Positions 1-11,219 of a stretch of DNA of 64,000 nucleotides are shown here, in pieces. The translations under genes were made by a program, and so were the position numbers. The notes under the pieces were generated by a model. It saw only the letters and a program-made list of their open reading frames with translations, made no database searches and was not told the origin of the DNA. Source of the DNA: Calycina herbarum (taxonomy: Eukaryota; Ascomycota; Leotiomycetes; Helotiales; Pezizellaceae). The stretch covers positions 186,001 to 250,000 of the forward strand of contig LLEY01000013.1 of assembly GCA_001414485.1 (NCBI GenBank), given 5' to 3'. Position 1 is the stretch's first letter, and each line of letters starts with the position of its first letter.

Positions 1-642
1 GAGCATAGTAGCTTCTTTAAGAGTATTAAAATGGCACCTTTCAGCAATTCTAAATCAATAGCTTTGTCATATTTCCCTCTGGAGCAGAGGATGGCTTTCA
101 CATATGACTCCAGCCAGGCTTTATGGGAGTTATGTCTGGAGGAACACCACGAAGAATTTTCATCTAAATATTTATTTCAGCTTTGTCCCGTTCTTTAAGG
201 ATTAAGTTCAAACAAAGGTTCATTAGTACTGAAGTGCAAAGTAAGAAACCGTGCCATCGTTCACAGCTCGTTCATCACAGAATGATTGGAAGAATAGAAT
301 GGCAGAATGAAGTTGTTGTAAACTGGTGTAACGCATCTGTTGATATTCTTGTAAAACTAATTAATAGGAATTATTAAGAAATAATAAAATTATGAAAAAA
401 TATCGTCACAACTTCATCCACGGAATACTACTTCCCCAAACCTTTGGTACACTTCATCTTAGTGAATGTTTGATGAAATGGTTTAGCTAGTAAATAAATC
501 AATGAAATTGCAAAAGCAAGTTAGAATAATTACCTTTAAAAACAAGACTTGAAAATAGACTATCGATAGCGAAGAATCAGGAAGTAAATCAACCATCCTT
601 TATGGCGCTTAAAAAACTCTCCACGTGCATTGTACTCTACAG
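1..642. other. Intergenic, no gene seen
   Basis: AT-rich sequence with no supported coding region. The only open frame, about 64 codons at 183-377, has no recognisable features. It lies downstream of the minus-strand gene ending at 643. Confidence 0.5.
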
Positions 643-1386
643 TTAATTTGCTCCACTTGATCTAGTCTCCAACCCCTCTCTCCAATCACTCTTCGCAGGC
701 ACAAAAATTCTATCTCCCAACCTCTCAACCCCCACATCCCCAACCTTCCAATAAACCTCCTTCCAAGATTCAAACTTCTCCACCAACGCCTCCCAAGAAT
801 ATTTTCTTTCCCAAGACAAACACTTATCAGCAGCTTTCAGCACCATAAGATTCTTGCAAATCCGCATAAACTTCTCAGTCGCGATGATCTTCGAAGCTCC
901 TTCAACATCCTCAACTTCCTCTTTCGAAAACACCATCTTCGCAACTTCCCAAGCCTCCAGAATCGCCTCCTGGAAGGCCTCCTTTTCAAGAGGTGGCCAC
1001 CAAGAAGACACAGGTTTTCCTTCCCCATCTACTGCCAACCTCGTGCCTCGGATTTGAGCCCCCAAGAGTTGAGCATAAGTTCCCTTCTCAAGGAAACAAT
1101 GCCATTCCACCTCCTCAGGCTTGAAAGGCAGTTTGAAATACCCGTTATAGAGAGATGAATTCCCTTTAGTTGCTTCAAGGAGCTCGTTGTTGAGTTCCGT
1201 CGCTATCCAGTTCCAAGTATATTTGTAAGGGTCCTCCCCTTTGTCTATATTCTTTTTTCTGTTATTTAGGACCTTGTCTAATTGAAGATTCTCCAGGCCA
1301 CTCCATCGTCGATCGGGAGGATTTCCTGCGTGCCCGTACTTTGAGGGATTCAGGTTGTAGCTCGTCTTCGAGGGATCGTAGCTCAT
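643..1386 (-). CDS. Hypothetical protein, 247 aa
   Basis: This is an uninterrupted 247-codon frame read leftward, with coding-like composition rich in Trp, Glu and Lys. I do not recognise the family. No signal peptide or membrane segment is visible, so a soluble intracellular protein is likely. The N-terminus (MSYDPSKTSYNL) is polar. The middle contains several Trp-rich stretches such as WWPPLEKEAF, followed by helices with alternating acidic and basic residues. The start is the first ATG of the frame, and nothing upstream in the same frame suggests an extra exon. It resembles lineage-specific single-exon fungal hypothetical proteins. Function unknown. Confidence 0.6.
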   Translation of the reverse strand: MSYDPSKTSYNLNPSKYGHAGNPPDRRWSGLENLQLDKVLNNRKKNIDKGEDPYKYTWNWIATELNNELLEATKGNSSLYNGYFKLPFKPEEVEWHCFLEKGTYAQLLGAQIRGTRLAVDGEGKPVSSWWPPLEKEAFQEAILEAWEVAKMVFSKEEVEDVEGASKIIATEKFMRICKNLMVLKAADKCLSWERKYSWEALVEKFESWKEVYWKVGDVGVERLGDRIFVPAKSDWREGLETRSSGAN

Positions 1387-2517
1387 CTTGAGTGGCAGGG
1401 GGTTGAGTGAAAGATGGATCTGCTTGTACCAGTGACGCCGGAAAGGGAAGTGATACTTTAGTGCTGCGCGAGATTAAGCAACAAAGAATTGCTTCCGTGG
1501 CTCGTAAACCGATTCTTACATAGGAAAATAGGAATGAATCAAAGTATTGGTATTGTACGATGTCTATGGTATGACTGGGAAAGCGGGGTGTTCGCTTCTC
1601 GTGAATTATCTGATCGAGGGCATTAACCAAGACTTGTAATTCATCCAGGATGCACGGAGTCATTATTAGATTCCGTGCCAATAACACTGAAAAGTTACGA
1701 GACAAAGAAATGGGGGAAACGTATTGATGCATGTTGCCTAGCACATCTATGGCCTTTGTTAAAGTGAAAGAAGTCGAATATCGGCAGAGATTTGGTGAGT
1801 AGGCCGCTTTAGGTATATGGCGTATAATATCCCCCTGAAACAGCTACTCATTTTGTGAAGTACCGTCACTTCTCTTCCATCCCACGCTCTCGTCACGAAC
1901 CTACGGATTCGTCTCTGTTGAACCACCTGCGAACAGCTTCATTTTTCGCCTCTTAAATGAGTGCTTGTTTGAGAGTGGCGAGTGGATTTTCTGCTCCGAT
2001 TCCCACTACTGAACGCCGAGGGTGGAGCTAGTAGTCGAAAGTAAGAAGAGAAAGTACTAGCTCTCGAAGCTAGCTGGTAACATACAAAGAAATAGCCTGC
2101 ATAAGGTCGTTGAGTTTGAATAAGCTGTTGGCCCTTGTGTTACATCCGACTACCACGTTTTCAGCAAATCATTGTTCGTAAATAATTAAGGAGAAGCGAT
2201 GTGCAACGTGAGACGACGAGAGCGAGGAACGCAGATGGTTCTTCAATCCAAAGTTCAACAATTCGTCCTCTTTTTATGTGACTGATATAGATTCCTATTG
2301 TGAACCATTGGGGAACAAGTGATTGGCAGTTGCGAAGAAGATGTACACCACAAAAAGCCATTTAAGTAGTCTTCACTGACGCAATATATCACTCATAAAG
2401 AATGGGACAAAAAATAGGGAGAAAGAAGTAATATAATTATCTAACATCCCGACCCTAGAACCACTCCAGGCTCAAAATCCAAAATACAAGAATATAAAAG
2501 CAAACTCAAAACAACAT
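1387..2517. other. Intergenic, no gene seen
   Basis: About 1.1 kb between two minus-strand genes. Frames present (for example 1262-1744 on the minus strand) overlap the neighbouring gene and lack family features. It probably holds the promoter of the 643-1386 gene and the 3' end of the secreted-protein gene. Confidence 0.4.
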
Positions 2518-4027
2518 CTATCCGAGAAGAGCATTCCATGCATCAGCAGTAGTCTGATCCTTTGTTCCAAGGGCCAGAATCTGAGCTTTAGCATCGAGAC
2601 AAGCAGTCACAGCCTCAGCGCTAGCTCCACATCCTCCATTGTTTCCGAGAACATCGCAGATACGGTTGGTGATGATGTTAGGGTTCAATGCCTCTTGTTG
2701 AGCAGCGGAGATGACTGGGTCGACAGATTGGAATGTGAATTCGGTGGCTTTTCGTCCGCCGAGTCCACCTTCGAACTTGATTTGTGGGTCGCAGGTTCCG
2801 AAGTCGAGAGCTCCTGCGTTTCCAGTGACGGCTGTTGCTTTGCTGGCAGCTGCACTGGTTGTGGCACTAGCCTTGACTGCATTTCCAGCGTTGGCATTGT
2901 TATTTGTTGCTTTGGTGGCGGTCGAGGCCTTGGATTTGGTTACGGTTGCGAGAGTGGTTGCGACAGCTGCTGGTCCACATGCACCTTGATCAACGACAGC
3001 GGTGTTGTTTCCGGTAGCCTTCAAATTATTAGATTCGATCGTGTAGATGGGTTAAGCGAGATACTTACAGCTGATGCGACTGGTGCTTTGGCACTAGCAC
3101 TGGCCTTTGTTGCTCCACTTGCAACAGCTCCTGATCCTGCAGCTCCCTGTTTGAAAGTTAGTTTGGAAAAATGATTATGGCTTGGTTTAGCCGAGAGAGT
3201 ATGTTTCCAGGACTTGTAAGACGATCGGTCCTTACTCTCAGATTCCAGCCTTATTACAGATTGTAAAAAACAGTCCGAGCAATTGAAATTCATTACCCGA
3301 GAGAGTTTAGGAGAATGTGAAGTTTGATATCTCAATTCTCCCAAACCATCTGGATTAATAAGAGTAAATTGCCCGAGAATATCTTGAATAATAGCATAGA
3401 AGCGTTCCCGAGAGGAATGACCAAACTTCTTACAAGGGATATTGAAGTGATTGAAAAAGAATAAGTGACTTACAGCAGCTCCAGATGCATCCTTAGTAGC
3501 AAAGTTGGTGAAACCAGCAGCGGTTGCCAAATCTGCGATGCTTTTTCCAGTAGCATCAAGAGGGGTAGTCAAAGACGCAGCGGACGCGGCGTTTTCGACA
3601 TCGGCACCGGTAACAGCTGGGTCAACGAGAGGGACGATACCTCGAAGAGCCTCAGTAGTTGGGAGTGTTGGGTCCGAACAGAATGTTGGCTTGTCGGTGG
3701 CAGATGGGTTGAAGTTTTGCTCAGCGGCTACGAGGCCCTTTGCGGCCTCAAGTCCACCATCGCCAAGAGTTGCAACGATCTCATCAGCTTTGGTGAGCTA
3801 CAGTAATGTTAGTAATAGTTTGAAGAAAATGTAAGAGAATAAAATACCTTGTCACATGGGTTGGCAGCTCCCAAAAGAGTTGAGATCGCGGCCCCACCAA
3901 GAGTGGCAGCATCACCAGACTTTCCACCTGAAGAGGAGGAAATAGCAGCGATAGGAACTTGTTCCTGACCGAAACGGGCCTCAGCGAATGCCACAAGGGC
4001 GGCGAGAAGAACAGCTTTGGAGTACAT
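2518..4027 (-). CDS. Secreted Ala-rich protein, four exons, 360 aa
   Basis: Exons read leftward: 4027-3848, 3797-3474, 3146-3069 and 3018-2518. All junctions are phase 0 with GT-AG ends and the join gives 360 residues. The N-terminus (MYSKAVLLAALVAFAEA) is a clear signal peptide followed by RFGQEQ, so the protein should be secreted or cell-wall associated. The first half has conserved-looking single Cys residues (NPCDK, FCSDP). A low-complexity Ala/Thr/Ser/Lys segment follows, then a C-terminal part with paired Cys (FGTCDPQIKFEGG, NRICDVLGNNGGCG). No enzyme motif is visible. It looks like the abundant secreted or cell-wall proteins of plant-associated ascomycetes, but I cannot name the family. 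The second intron is 327 bp, against 50 bp for the first, because it contains a dispersed repeat (separate entry). A TATA-like element lies upstream. Confidence 0.75.
3281..3385. repeat. Dispersed hairpin repeat inside an intron
   Basis: Intron 2 of the secreted-protein gene contains a block that aligns, by eye at roughly 75-80% over its first 40 bases, with intergenic sequence at 44418-44520. Shared pieces include AATTGAAA, CATTAnCCGAGA, TAGGAGAAT, CAATTCTCCCAA and GGAT. GGAGAAT (from 3310) and ATTCTCC (from 3335) are complementary and could form a 7-bp stem with a loop of about 20 nt. The insertion explains the unusual length of the intron. Class unknown; no flanking target duplication was identified. 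Confidence 0.5.
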
Positions 4028-4231
4028 CTTGATATATGGATGAAATAGTTCAAAAAAGAAGTTGAGTAAGTTGCTAAAAGATGGACCGGCCTAGTTGAAA
4101 TAAAGAGGTTCGTACTAGAAGGAGTGTAGTGAATGTAAATAGTTCGCAGAACTGAGAAACGAAAGTAGAAGTATCAAGAAAATGAAGCTGAAGATGGATG
4201 AGGAGAGAAATGCATCAAGGGAAACACTCGC

Positions 4232-4245
4232 CGTTTATATATAAT
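4232..4245 (-). promoter_or_regulatory. TATA-like element of the secreted-protein gene
   Basis: The run TTTATATATAAT lies about 210 bp upstream of the minus-strand ATG at 4027. It is the only strong TATA-like sequence in that upstream region. Assignment rests on composition and position only. Confidence 0.4.
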
Positions 4246-4249
4246 GGGA

Positions 4250-7200
4250 TATTTAGATTTTGGTCACTGCGTAACGGCGTATCCACAATCCAGTATGCGG
4301 GTTCGCATGGAGAGGGGATGAGGAGGCGGGCGAGGTGGGCCTGAGAGAACCTTCACAGACATCTCGGCGCATCAATTGATGTCGGAGAACAGGTGGCCGT
4401 CGCATCTGGTGGATTGTAGATGTTCCTTGGGAGAAGGTTTGCATGGTTCTTCGGATGACAACCGATTTGAGATGGCGGTAGGAGTGGCGTCAGGGAGGCG
4501 CTTAAGAGAATGGCAGGGGAAAGGCGCATCAATTGCTGAGATTGAAGAGTTTGGATGAAAAGCAATGAGACTGGAACCATGGGGAACCATGGAATAGTCT
4601 CACATTTGGAAACCGGCAGCGTGAGAGACAGCGCTGCGAAACACCAAGTTGTGGCCCGTGGCTCACTGATTTACAGGGGCTGAAGCCTGTACCCCGTGTG
4701 GAAGCGAGGTGCTTCTGGTGGCTCGACAAACATCTCCTGACTTCGAGAGGCACCACAGGCAAGGAACAAGCCGGTAGAAGTGGCATATTTGAGGCTGAGA
4801 ACATGAGAAAAAGTCAAACGGAACCTCCCTTCAAAAGCACAATTATTTCTCCGCACCGAGACCAACAGAAAAGTCCGACTATCAACAGGGGGAACATTGA
4901 ATGCCAGAATCTCCGAGACAGACGAGGTTTGATGGCCGCCCAGAACCAAGATGGCATCCAAGGAATGAAGAACATCACCTGAAATAACGATTGGTAAAAG
5001 CGATCATTGTGGAGACCCGTGAGAGTTCTTTGGAAAAATCCCGTTCGGTTGCAATTGTGCATTTTGATCGACTCCAATGATCAGATGGAAAACTCAATGC
5101 CATCGCACTGAGATCTCCAAAGTAAATTTGGGCTAGAACTTATGAGATGCCCTTGTTTATGCAGATTGTTCGAGGTTAAAATGACGACGGGTCACCTCGA
5201 TCACCTTCTCCCAGGAGCCGAAAGGGGGTTGGGGACAACCAAACTTGGAGAGCTAGTACGAATACGATAGAAAAAGAAATTGTTATGGAGTTTTGATCGC
5301 GAAAAATGATTCGGAATGAGAGAGAACCGTTCTTGGTATTTTGCCGCCCGTCGAATGTTTGGGTTTAGCCCGTTTCGGGTTGCGGTGAAAGCGCTCATGT
5401 ACTTCGTATGTTTTAAACCACGGTACTAACATGTTCTAGCCCCCTTATTTTCGAATCGCAGTTTGATAACATGACTGCTGTTTATTATGTGCGGTCACCC
5501 AAGAAGTTTTTTTCAATGCTTCATTTCAATCACTGCCTTGCCTCAGGATGACAAGTCACCTTTCGTTCCAGCATCTGCTTGAAATTGAGACGACCCAAAC
5601 TCTTAGCTGAGAATGCGAACAGCTTTCTTTCCTAAGAAACAGACAATCGTCGTTGTGATGGCATAGCGACCCTCAGTTTTCGACTGTCAGGAAACTGATG
5701 AATTAATTGTTGGCAACTTTGCCTCACGACCGGCAGAGAACTGGTTGCCCACATCTTCATTCTAGACCTGGGCATCAACCGAACTCATGGGTTCCCATCA
5801 TTGACGTCGAGATCAAAGCCAAAAGAGAGTTCATGAAGTCTTGTTTTTGCGGCTCATTGACTGTCTAGGGATACGGGGTTATACCCTTCTCTCCGCACTG
5901 GCGGCGAGGGAGATGCTCAATGAAATCGTCAGAATTTCCAGAGCCATGCCATGATCTCCCTCCGACGTGCGCTTAAACATATCCCACTTGAGTAAAGAAA
6001 TATATAGAAGGCATTTTTTCAGTCACTTCCGTACACCGACTGATTTCTCTTCCCCACTAGTAACACCAAAATTCCCAATATGTTTAACATGACAATCAAG
6101 AGCAATATTGTGGCGGTTAGACCACGAGAACAGAAAAACATACTAATGATTAGGTGTGAATGGGAACAAAAGCATAAGAAATGAGCGACGAGCAACGACG
6201 ATGCATGACCTCTAGAGACCTCCCTCCCGGTGGACAAAAATAGTGGCAGCACAATTTAGGACCCTGCCAAAATGGCAACGCGATAACTTAACAAATACTG
6301 ACCGTAAAAATATAAAATAAACATGAATAGATGCGCAAGAGGTTAGTTTACCTTATGGTCAAACGTTGACAGTTTTTATTTCATATTCGTTGTGTTATGT
6401 GCGTTAGTATGTCTTGAAGCATAAAGTAATAGTGCCACTTATTTTGTCCACCGGGAGACCTCCTCCCCAACTCGCATCCAACTTGGTTAGGTTGGGATCA
6501 GTCCCGACTCTCCAGGTTAAGGTCGCTCTTTCCCTAATTTGACTCGACGACTTGGAAGACCGGAATCGAAGTCGCTCCTTCCCTCTTACCCTCGACCTTG
6601 ACATGCTACCACCTACCACCTTATGACAGCAGAGAGTCGAGAACACGGTCAGCGTCAAGAAGGGAAAGCACGACCCGATCAAATTCTGAAGTATAAACCC
6701 CTCCCCCATATGTACGGTTTCTTGTCGCGGGGGACTCTGGACGGCGAAATAAGTTGAGTTAAAGAACATTCGAACGCCGCCAATATACTTCATAACCACT
6801 AGGAAAGAAGGCCATAATGAAAACTCCTCGAGCTGGACAATTCATTGCACCATGTCGAATTCTATTTTAGAGACAGGCCCTTTCCAACACGCGTTAGTAC
6901 AGGCTGAAGGAAGCGGCGCCGATACCAACAATAAGGTTGAACATTGAAGGAATTTCCATATACTGGTATTGTTGGAATAGCAACAAGAACCTGGTGCTAT
7001 TTCTGGTGGTGGTATTGTATCTCATGCCAATGGTAACCGTGAGTGCGTATTGAAGAAGAGGAAGGATGAGGATGAGGAAATTGTTTGGGATGGGATTCAG
7101 GGGGTAAGCGTGACTCCAAAGCAGTCACGTGCGTGGTTTGATTTGATCCCCTCTCCTAAACCGCTTGGAGGATCCCCGACAACAGCACGAGGTGCCAACA

Positions 7201-8613
7201 ACTCCTCAACCCTATCCCAGGGACGAGATTACGCAATCGAACCGCTCAAAGGAAGCCGCCAGCATATTTTGTAGGATAAGCTCCCCCCGCCTGGGAACGA
7301 GGCGAGTTGGAGCTGTGCGGCCTTGTTCCTTCTGATATGTCAAACTACAGGTGGTAAAACCCCATCCCATCTGAGTGGTTGGTCATACACTGACCACAAA
7401 CTAGATAGCAATTGATCTCGATGCAATCCGGTGTTTACATTGGCTCTCGTCGCTCCTGCCTCCCCCCAGTGAATTTCTGCGATCCTTCCTCTCCTTTATG
7501 TCGAAATGGACGATGCACGGCGATCTAGGCTGCGGATTTACCAAAGACTCGTCCATTAACTACCAGCTACATAATGGCAAGCAGAGGAGTGGCCCCGACC
7601 TTCGTTGTAACGATAGGGAAGGAACGAACCACCATGGGTCGAGAAGTAGGAAATAAAATGAATGAAGCGACGGGCTTCAAACCCCGCTACGAGGGGAACA
7701 GCAAAGCATTCTCCATTTGGTGGCACAATAGACTGCCTTGGGATAGCGCATCGATTTCCCCGAGTGGCAGAGCAGTTTTTGAGTTGAGTTTGGGCCGACT
7801 CAACATCTCCAGAGAGACGGTTTGCTCTCAATTTGCTTGCCGTTTGGTTGAAAGTTGGCCAATTCTTCTTCGCAATACATGGCGTAAACACACTCGTCTC
7901 TCTCTAACGAGGAGATTGCCCCAGGATTTCTCGTCAGGTGGAGGGAACATCTGCGGGTATCTCCACTAATCTTCTTATCTTCGTAGCCGATGACCGATCC
8001 GGCTATAAGATCATGAATTGTCTATGCCTCCGCACAATCTATCATGGGATCGCTCTGGCAGGTTTGACGAGTTGGTCTCTCAAGGATTCTGCCTTTCCCC
8101 CCTTCAGATGTGTTGTGACTCTTGTCAAATCCCTTTTACTCATCTATAGTAGCCGCTCCCATCACATGCGCATTTCGCATTTGTTGGTTAGCCCCTACAG
8201 ATGCCGAAACAAGCTCTATGTAGACGCTGTATCCAGTAATGTGCTGGAACACAAGAAAGAGAAAATCCTATTTAGAAATGCCACGCAATCGCATGGGCGG
8301 TTTGTTGGTCGCAATTTCCTCGTCTCTGCACCTCTCCTTTGAATTTTAGGGCTTGAGGTTGTAAGTTTTTACAAGCACTCCGCCCTCAAACCCCATCCTT
8401 TGTCCTAAAGTTAAATATCACGACCACATGAATTCATGGTGTACCCTTATTTAAGTAACTCGAGTTCTTTTCTTTAGTGGTAAAACTCAATTCATTAGCC
8501 CTTCCCCACATTCTCTTTTTTGCCTTTCAGTTCTTCTTGTTTCATTGTTTCAATTTTTATTTTTCACACTATTTATCCAACAACTTCATTTCTTCCTGTC
8601 AACAGTTACCAAC
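4250..8613. other. Gene-poor 4.4-kb region
   Basis: No reading frame here has recognisable domains, a signal peptide plus splice structure, or convincing length. Frames of 60-134 codons are scattered on both strands and overlap one another, as expected by chance. GC content is near that of the neighbouring genes, so it is not an AT-rich relic island. It could hold UTRs, non-coding RNAs or decayed sequence; I see nothing specific. Confidence 0.4.
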
Positions 8614-9215
8614 ATGGTGCAATTAATCAAGTCCCCAATGATGAAGTGGAAGCTGCCCATTGACCCCCGATGGACTGGCTTCACGGCAAACATGCAGATG
8701 CTCAACATCACCCTCCTCCTACTTTCTCTCATCGTCCTCTGTCTGTCCCCTTCCGATAAATGGCAAATTCCACACGTCGATATAGGAGGTAAAATGTACG
8801 TATCAAAACTTCCAGAATCCCTTCCCGAAAAACCCAGAAATTGATGAAACAAAGCCTCCTCATTGCCTTCAACATCATCCTCCCCTTCCTCGCCGTCATC
8901 CACCAAATCTTCCAAATCTCCGCACAGAGATACGGCTTTGCGAAACCTCTGGTCTCTCTTCTTTTCTCCATCACTTTCGCTTTAGCTTGGTGTGTAGGGG
9001 TCTTGGTGTGGCTCTCAAGTCTGTTTTGGGGTGCGCCTCAGATTGTTAGGGTTGTCTTTGGGGTTTTTGGGGAGGTGGGGTATATTGCAATGTTGGTTTT
9101 CTCTGCGGTTGCTGTTCATCGTGAGCGTAAGCGCGCCGAGTTGGTTAGGAAGGGGTTGGATAAGGAGAGCGATATTCTGAGGGAGGAGGCTGCTGAGATG
9201 GCGTATGTAGTGTGA
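8614..9215 (+). CDS. Four-span membrane protein, 180 aa (paralogue A)
   Basis: Two exons, 8614-8795 and 8855-9215, join in phase 2 across a 59-bp GT-AG intron and give 180 residues. The N-terminus carries the motif PIDPRWTGF. Hydrophobic segments lie near residues 30-50, 60-80, 90-115 and 125-150, followed by a basic, charged C-terminal tail (HRERKRAELVRKG). The four-span layout resembles MARVEL-type membrane proteins, although no family signature is certain. The convergent neighbour at 9452-10154 has the same DPRWTGF motif, a similar length, a single phase-2 intron and the same span order, so the two are very likely an inverted duplicate pair. Function unknown; location is probably plasma membrane or endomembrane. 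Confidence 0.65.
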
Positions 9216-9451
9216 GGTTTGGTTTGGTTGTGCGTGATGTTTGAATGGGTTAAGGAGGTGGAGTTGATGAGAGCGTGGGAGGAAGTGGGTTTTGCAGGGG
9301 AGTTATTTTATTTCTTTGCTAGGTTGTATATCTTGGGACTGTTGCTGGTAGCTACGATATCTGCATTGTTTTGTTTTTTGTATTCTGTTCTATCTGTATC
9401 GTTCACCTGTTCTCAAAGGAAAGCAACTATTCATACTATTGCAGGCTCTCA

Positions 9452-10154
9452 TCAATCATAATTCGTCAACACCATATTTCTCCATCTCGTTTTCCCTCCC
9501 CATCCAGAACTCCGCCCCCTCTCTTTTTCCCTGGACCGCCCAACTTCTTCCTTCACCCTCTCTTCCATAGACCCCCGATATAAAGCGGCCGCAGCAAAAC
9601 CCAACAAAACCATATAGCCCAGAACAAGCAATCCAGTGAAAATAAATCTCGCCATCTGAAGCTGCGAAACACCCCCTTCCTCTCTACCCAGCGCGGGCCA
9701 AAGCGTACACGTATAACCACTCGTTTGCCAGAGTCCGAAATCACAGCTGAACCATGCGCTGAACTGAACTATCCATCCTACTGTAAAAATCGTCGAGAAG
9801 AGGAGTGTAGCTATCGGGTTTGCTCGGGAAAGAATATGAAGGAGAAACTCTGAGAGTATGTAGAGGATTGAGAGAACGGGGGCGGTGAGTTGGTACGTGA
9901 TTATTATGCTAGGATGTGTTAGTTTTGTATGGTTATGGAGGGGGAGGTGTGAAGTACCTTGATTTGGGTTTATATAGATTTATATCTTCCCATGCGCGCA
10001 AGGGAATGAGCGCATTTGAGGTATTGATGAGTTGATCCGCGAGAATACATGAGAATGAGAATACGATGATTGTCGTAATGAAGATCGCAAGTAGAATTAA
10101 CGGTGTGTCTCTTAAGAACCCTGTCCATCTAGGATCGACTCTTAGCAAGTTCAT
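9452..10154 (-). CDS. Four-span membrane protein, 217 aa (paralogue B)
   Basis: Exons read leftward: 10154-9958 and 9908-9452, joined in phase 2 over a 49-bp GT-AG intron, giving 217 residues. The protein starts MNLLRVDPRWTGF, matching the motif of the convergent gene at 8614-9215. Hydrophobic spans lie near residues 18-40, 68-90, 95-120 and 155-175. A hydrophilic tail rich in Arg, Glu and Lys follows. The loop before the last span contains two Cys residues (SCDFG and YTCTL). Only about 236 bp separate the stop codons of the two genes, a tail-to-tail arrangement. No known enzymatic motif is present. Likely a duplicated lineage-specific membrane protein; a MARVEL-like fold is possible but unproven. 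Confidence 0.65.
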
Positions 10155-11219
10155 ATCTTGATAAATCGAGGAAATCTAGGGAATGCTCATCATCTCTGCC
10201 ATAAATGGACGAGGGCGTAATATGTATTAAGTACTTCTGACTAACTGTACGTCATGTAAATGCAGATCCTACTAGGCTGCAAAGTCTGAAACTCGATGGA
10301 GGTGGCCCGGATTGGGGCTTCGGCGGCGCAGTCCAGGTTTGTTCGAACCGTCCAGTCGTAAGAAATGGCAATGTACGTAAATAGCTGACATGTGTTGTGC
10401 CTCGCAAGGTTGATACTTCATATTTAGATAACGACTCTAAATCTGGGTAATTGGCTTTTCTTCAATGTTGAAATTACCGGATGAAATTAGCTCCTATATG
10501 TCTAGTTTGTTAATTCAATAAATGAGAGGTTACTCTTCAGGAGGGTTTTTTTCTAACAGATCCAAGAAAACAAAAAAAAAACACTATGATTCTAGGTGGA
10601 ATTGTTAACTAGACAGTATAACGATTTTGAGCAGTAATGGTAAAGTCAAGTGTAAAATAATCAGTTGTTCAGACAAACTTCTATGTTTGTTGTCGAGTTT
10701 AAAAGGACAGCTTAAGTCAAATTAATCAAGTTTATTCATTATTTATCTAGATAGGTACCTAGGTCGCACATAGGTCCCGGAACTTCTTTTGGTTAATTTA
10801 ATTATTCTAAACTTTCTAGAAGAATTATGCTTAAAAAATATTCTTTAAATAAGTTTTTAATGCTGTCTACTATATGAAAAAGCTAAACTTTCTTTGCCAA
10901 ATTCAATTACTCTAACTTTTTTAGAATATCTAGATTATATGAATGTTCTTTAGACAAGTATCGACTGCTTTACATTATTGAAAATTTTAGAACTTTCTTT
11001 AATAAGTGTAAACAATCTAGACCTTCTGGAATAATCTAATTTAAAAGCTAAAGTTACTCGAAAGTGATGATATATTTAGTCAAATCCACAACCAGTTTCG
11101 TTTTGTCAAGAATTAGTGCGTTTTCTTCACTGTATTCATGAATATATGATGAGACAACAGCGAAGTTCATGAGACGGATGTTCGCATTGATAAGATGATT
11201 GCATTGAGTTGGGAAAATA
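10155..11219. repeat. AT-rich island left of the rhamnosidase gene
   Basis: From about 10430 to 11190 the sequence is strongly AT-rich, with many TCTAGA, TTCTAA and CTTTCT pieces and no coding frame. A stretch near 10785-10835 resembles one near 15053-15103 on the other side of the rhamnosidase gene, in the same orientation. The pattern suggests decayed, possibly RIP-mutated repeat DNA. No terminal repeats were found here. Confidence 0.45.

Noticed and set aside
2695..3174. 159-codon plus-strand frame opposite the secreted-protein gene
   Set aside because: Cys/Gly/Ser-rich shadow of the Ala-rich exon on the other strand.
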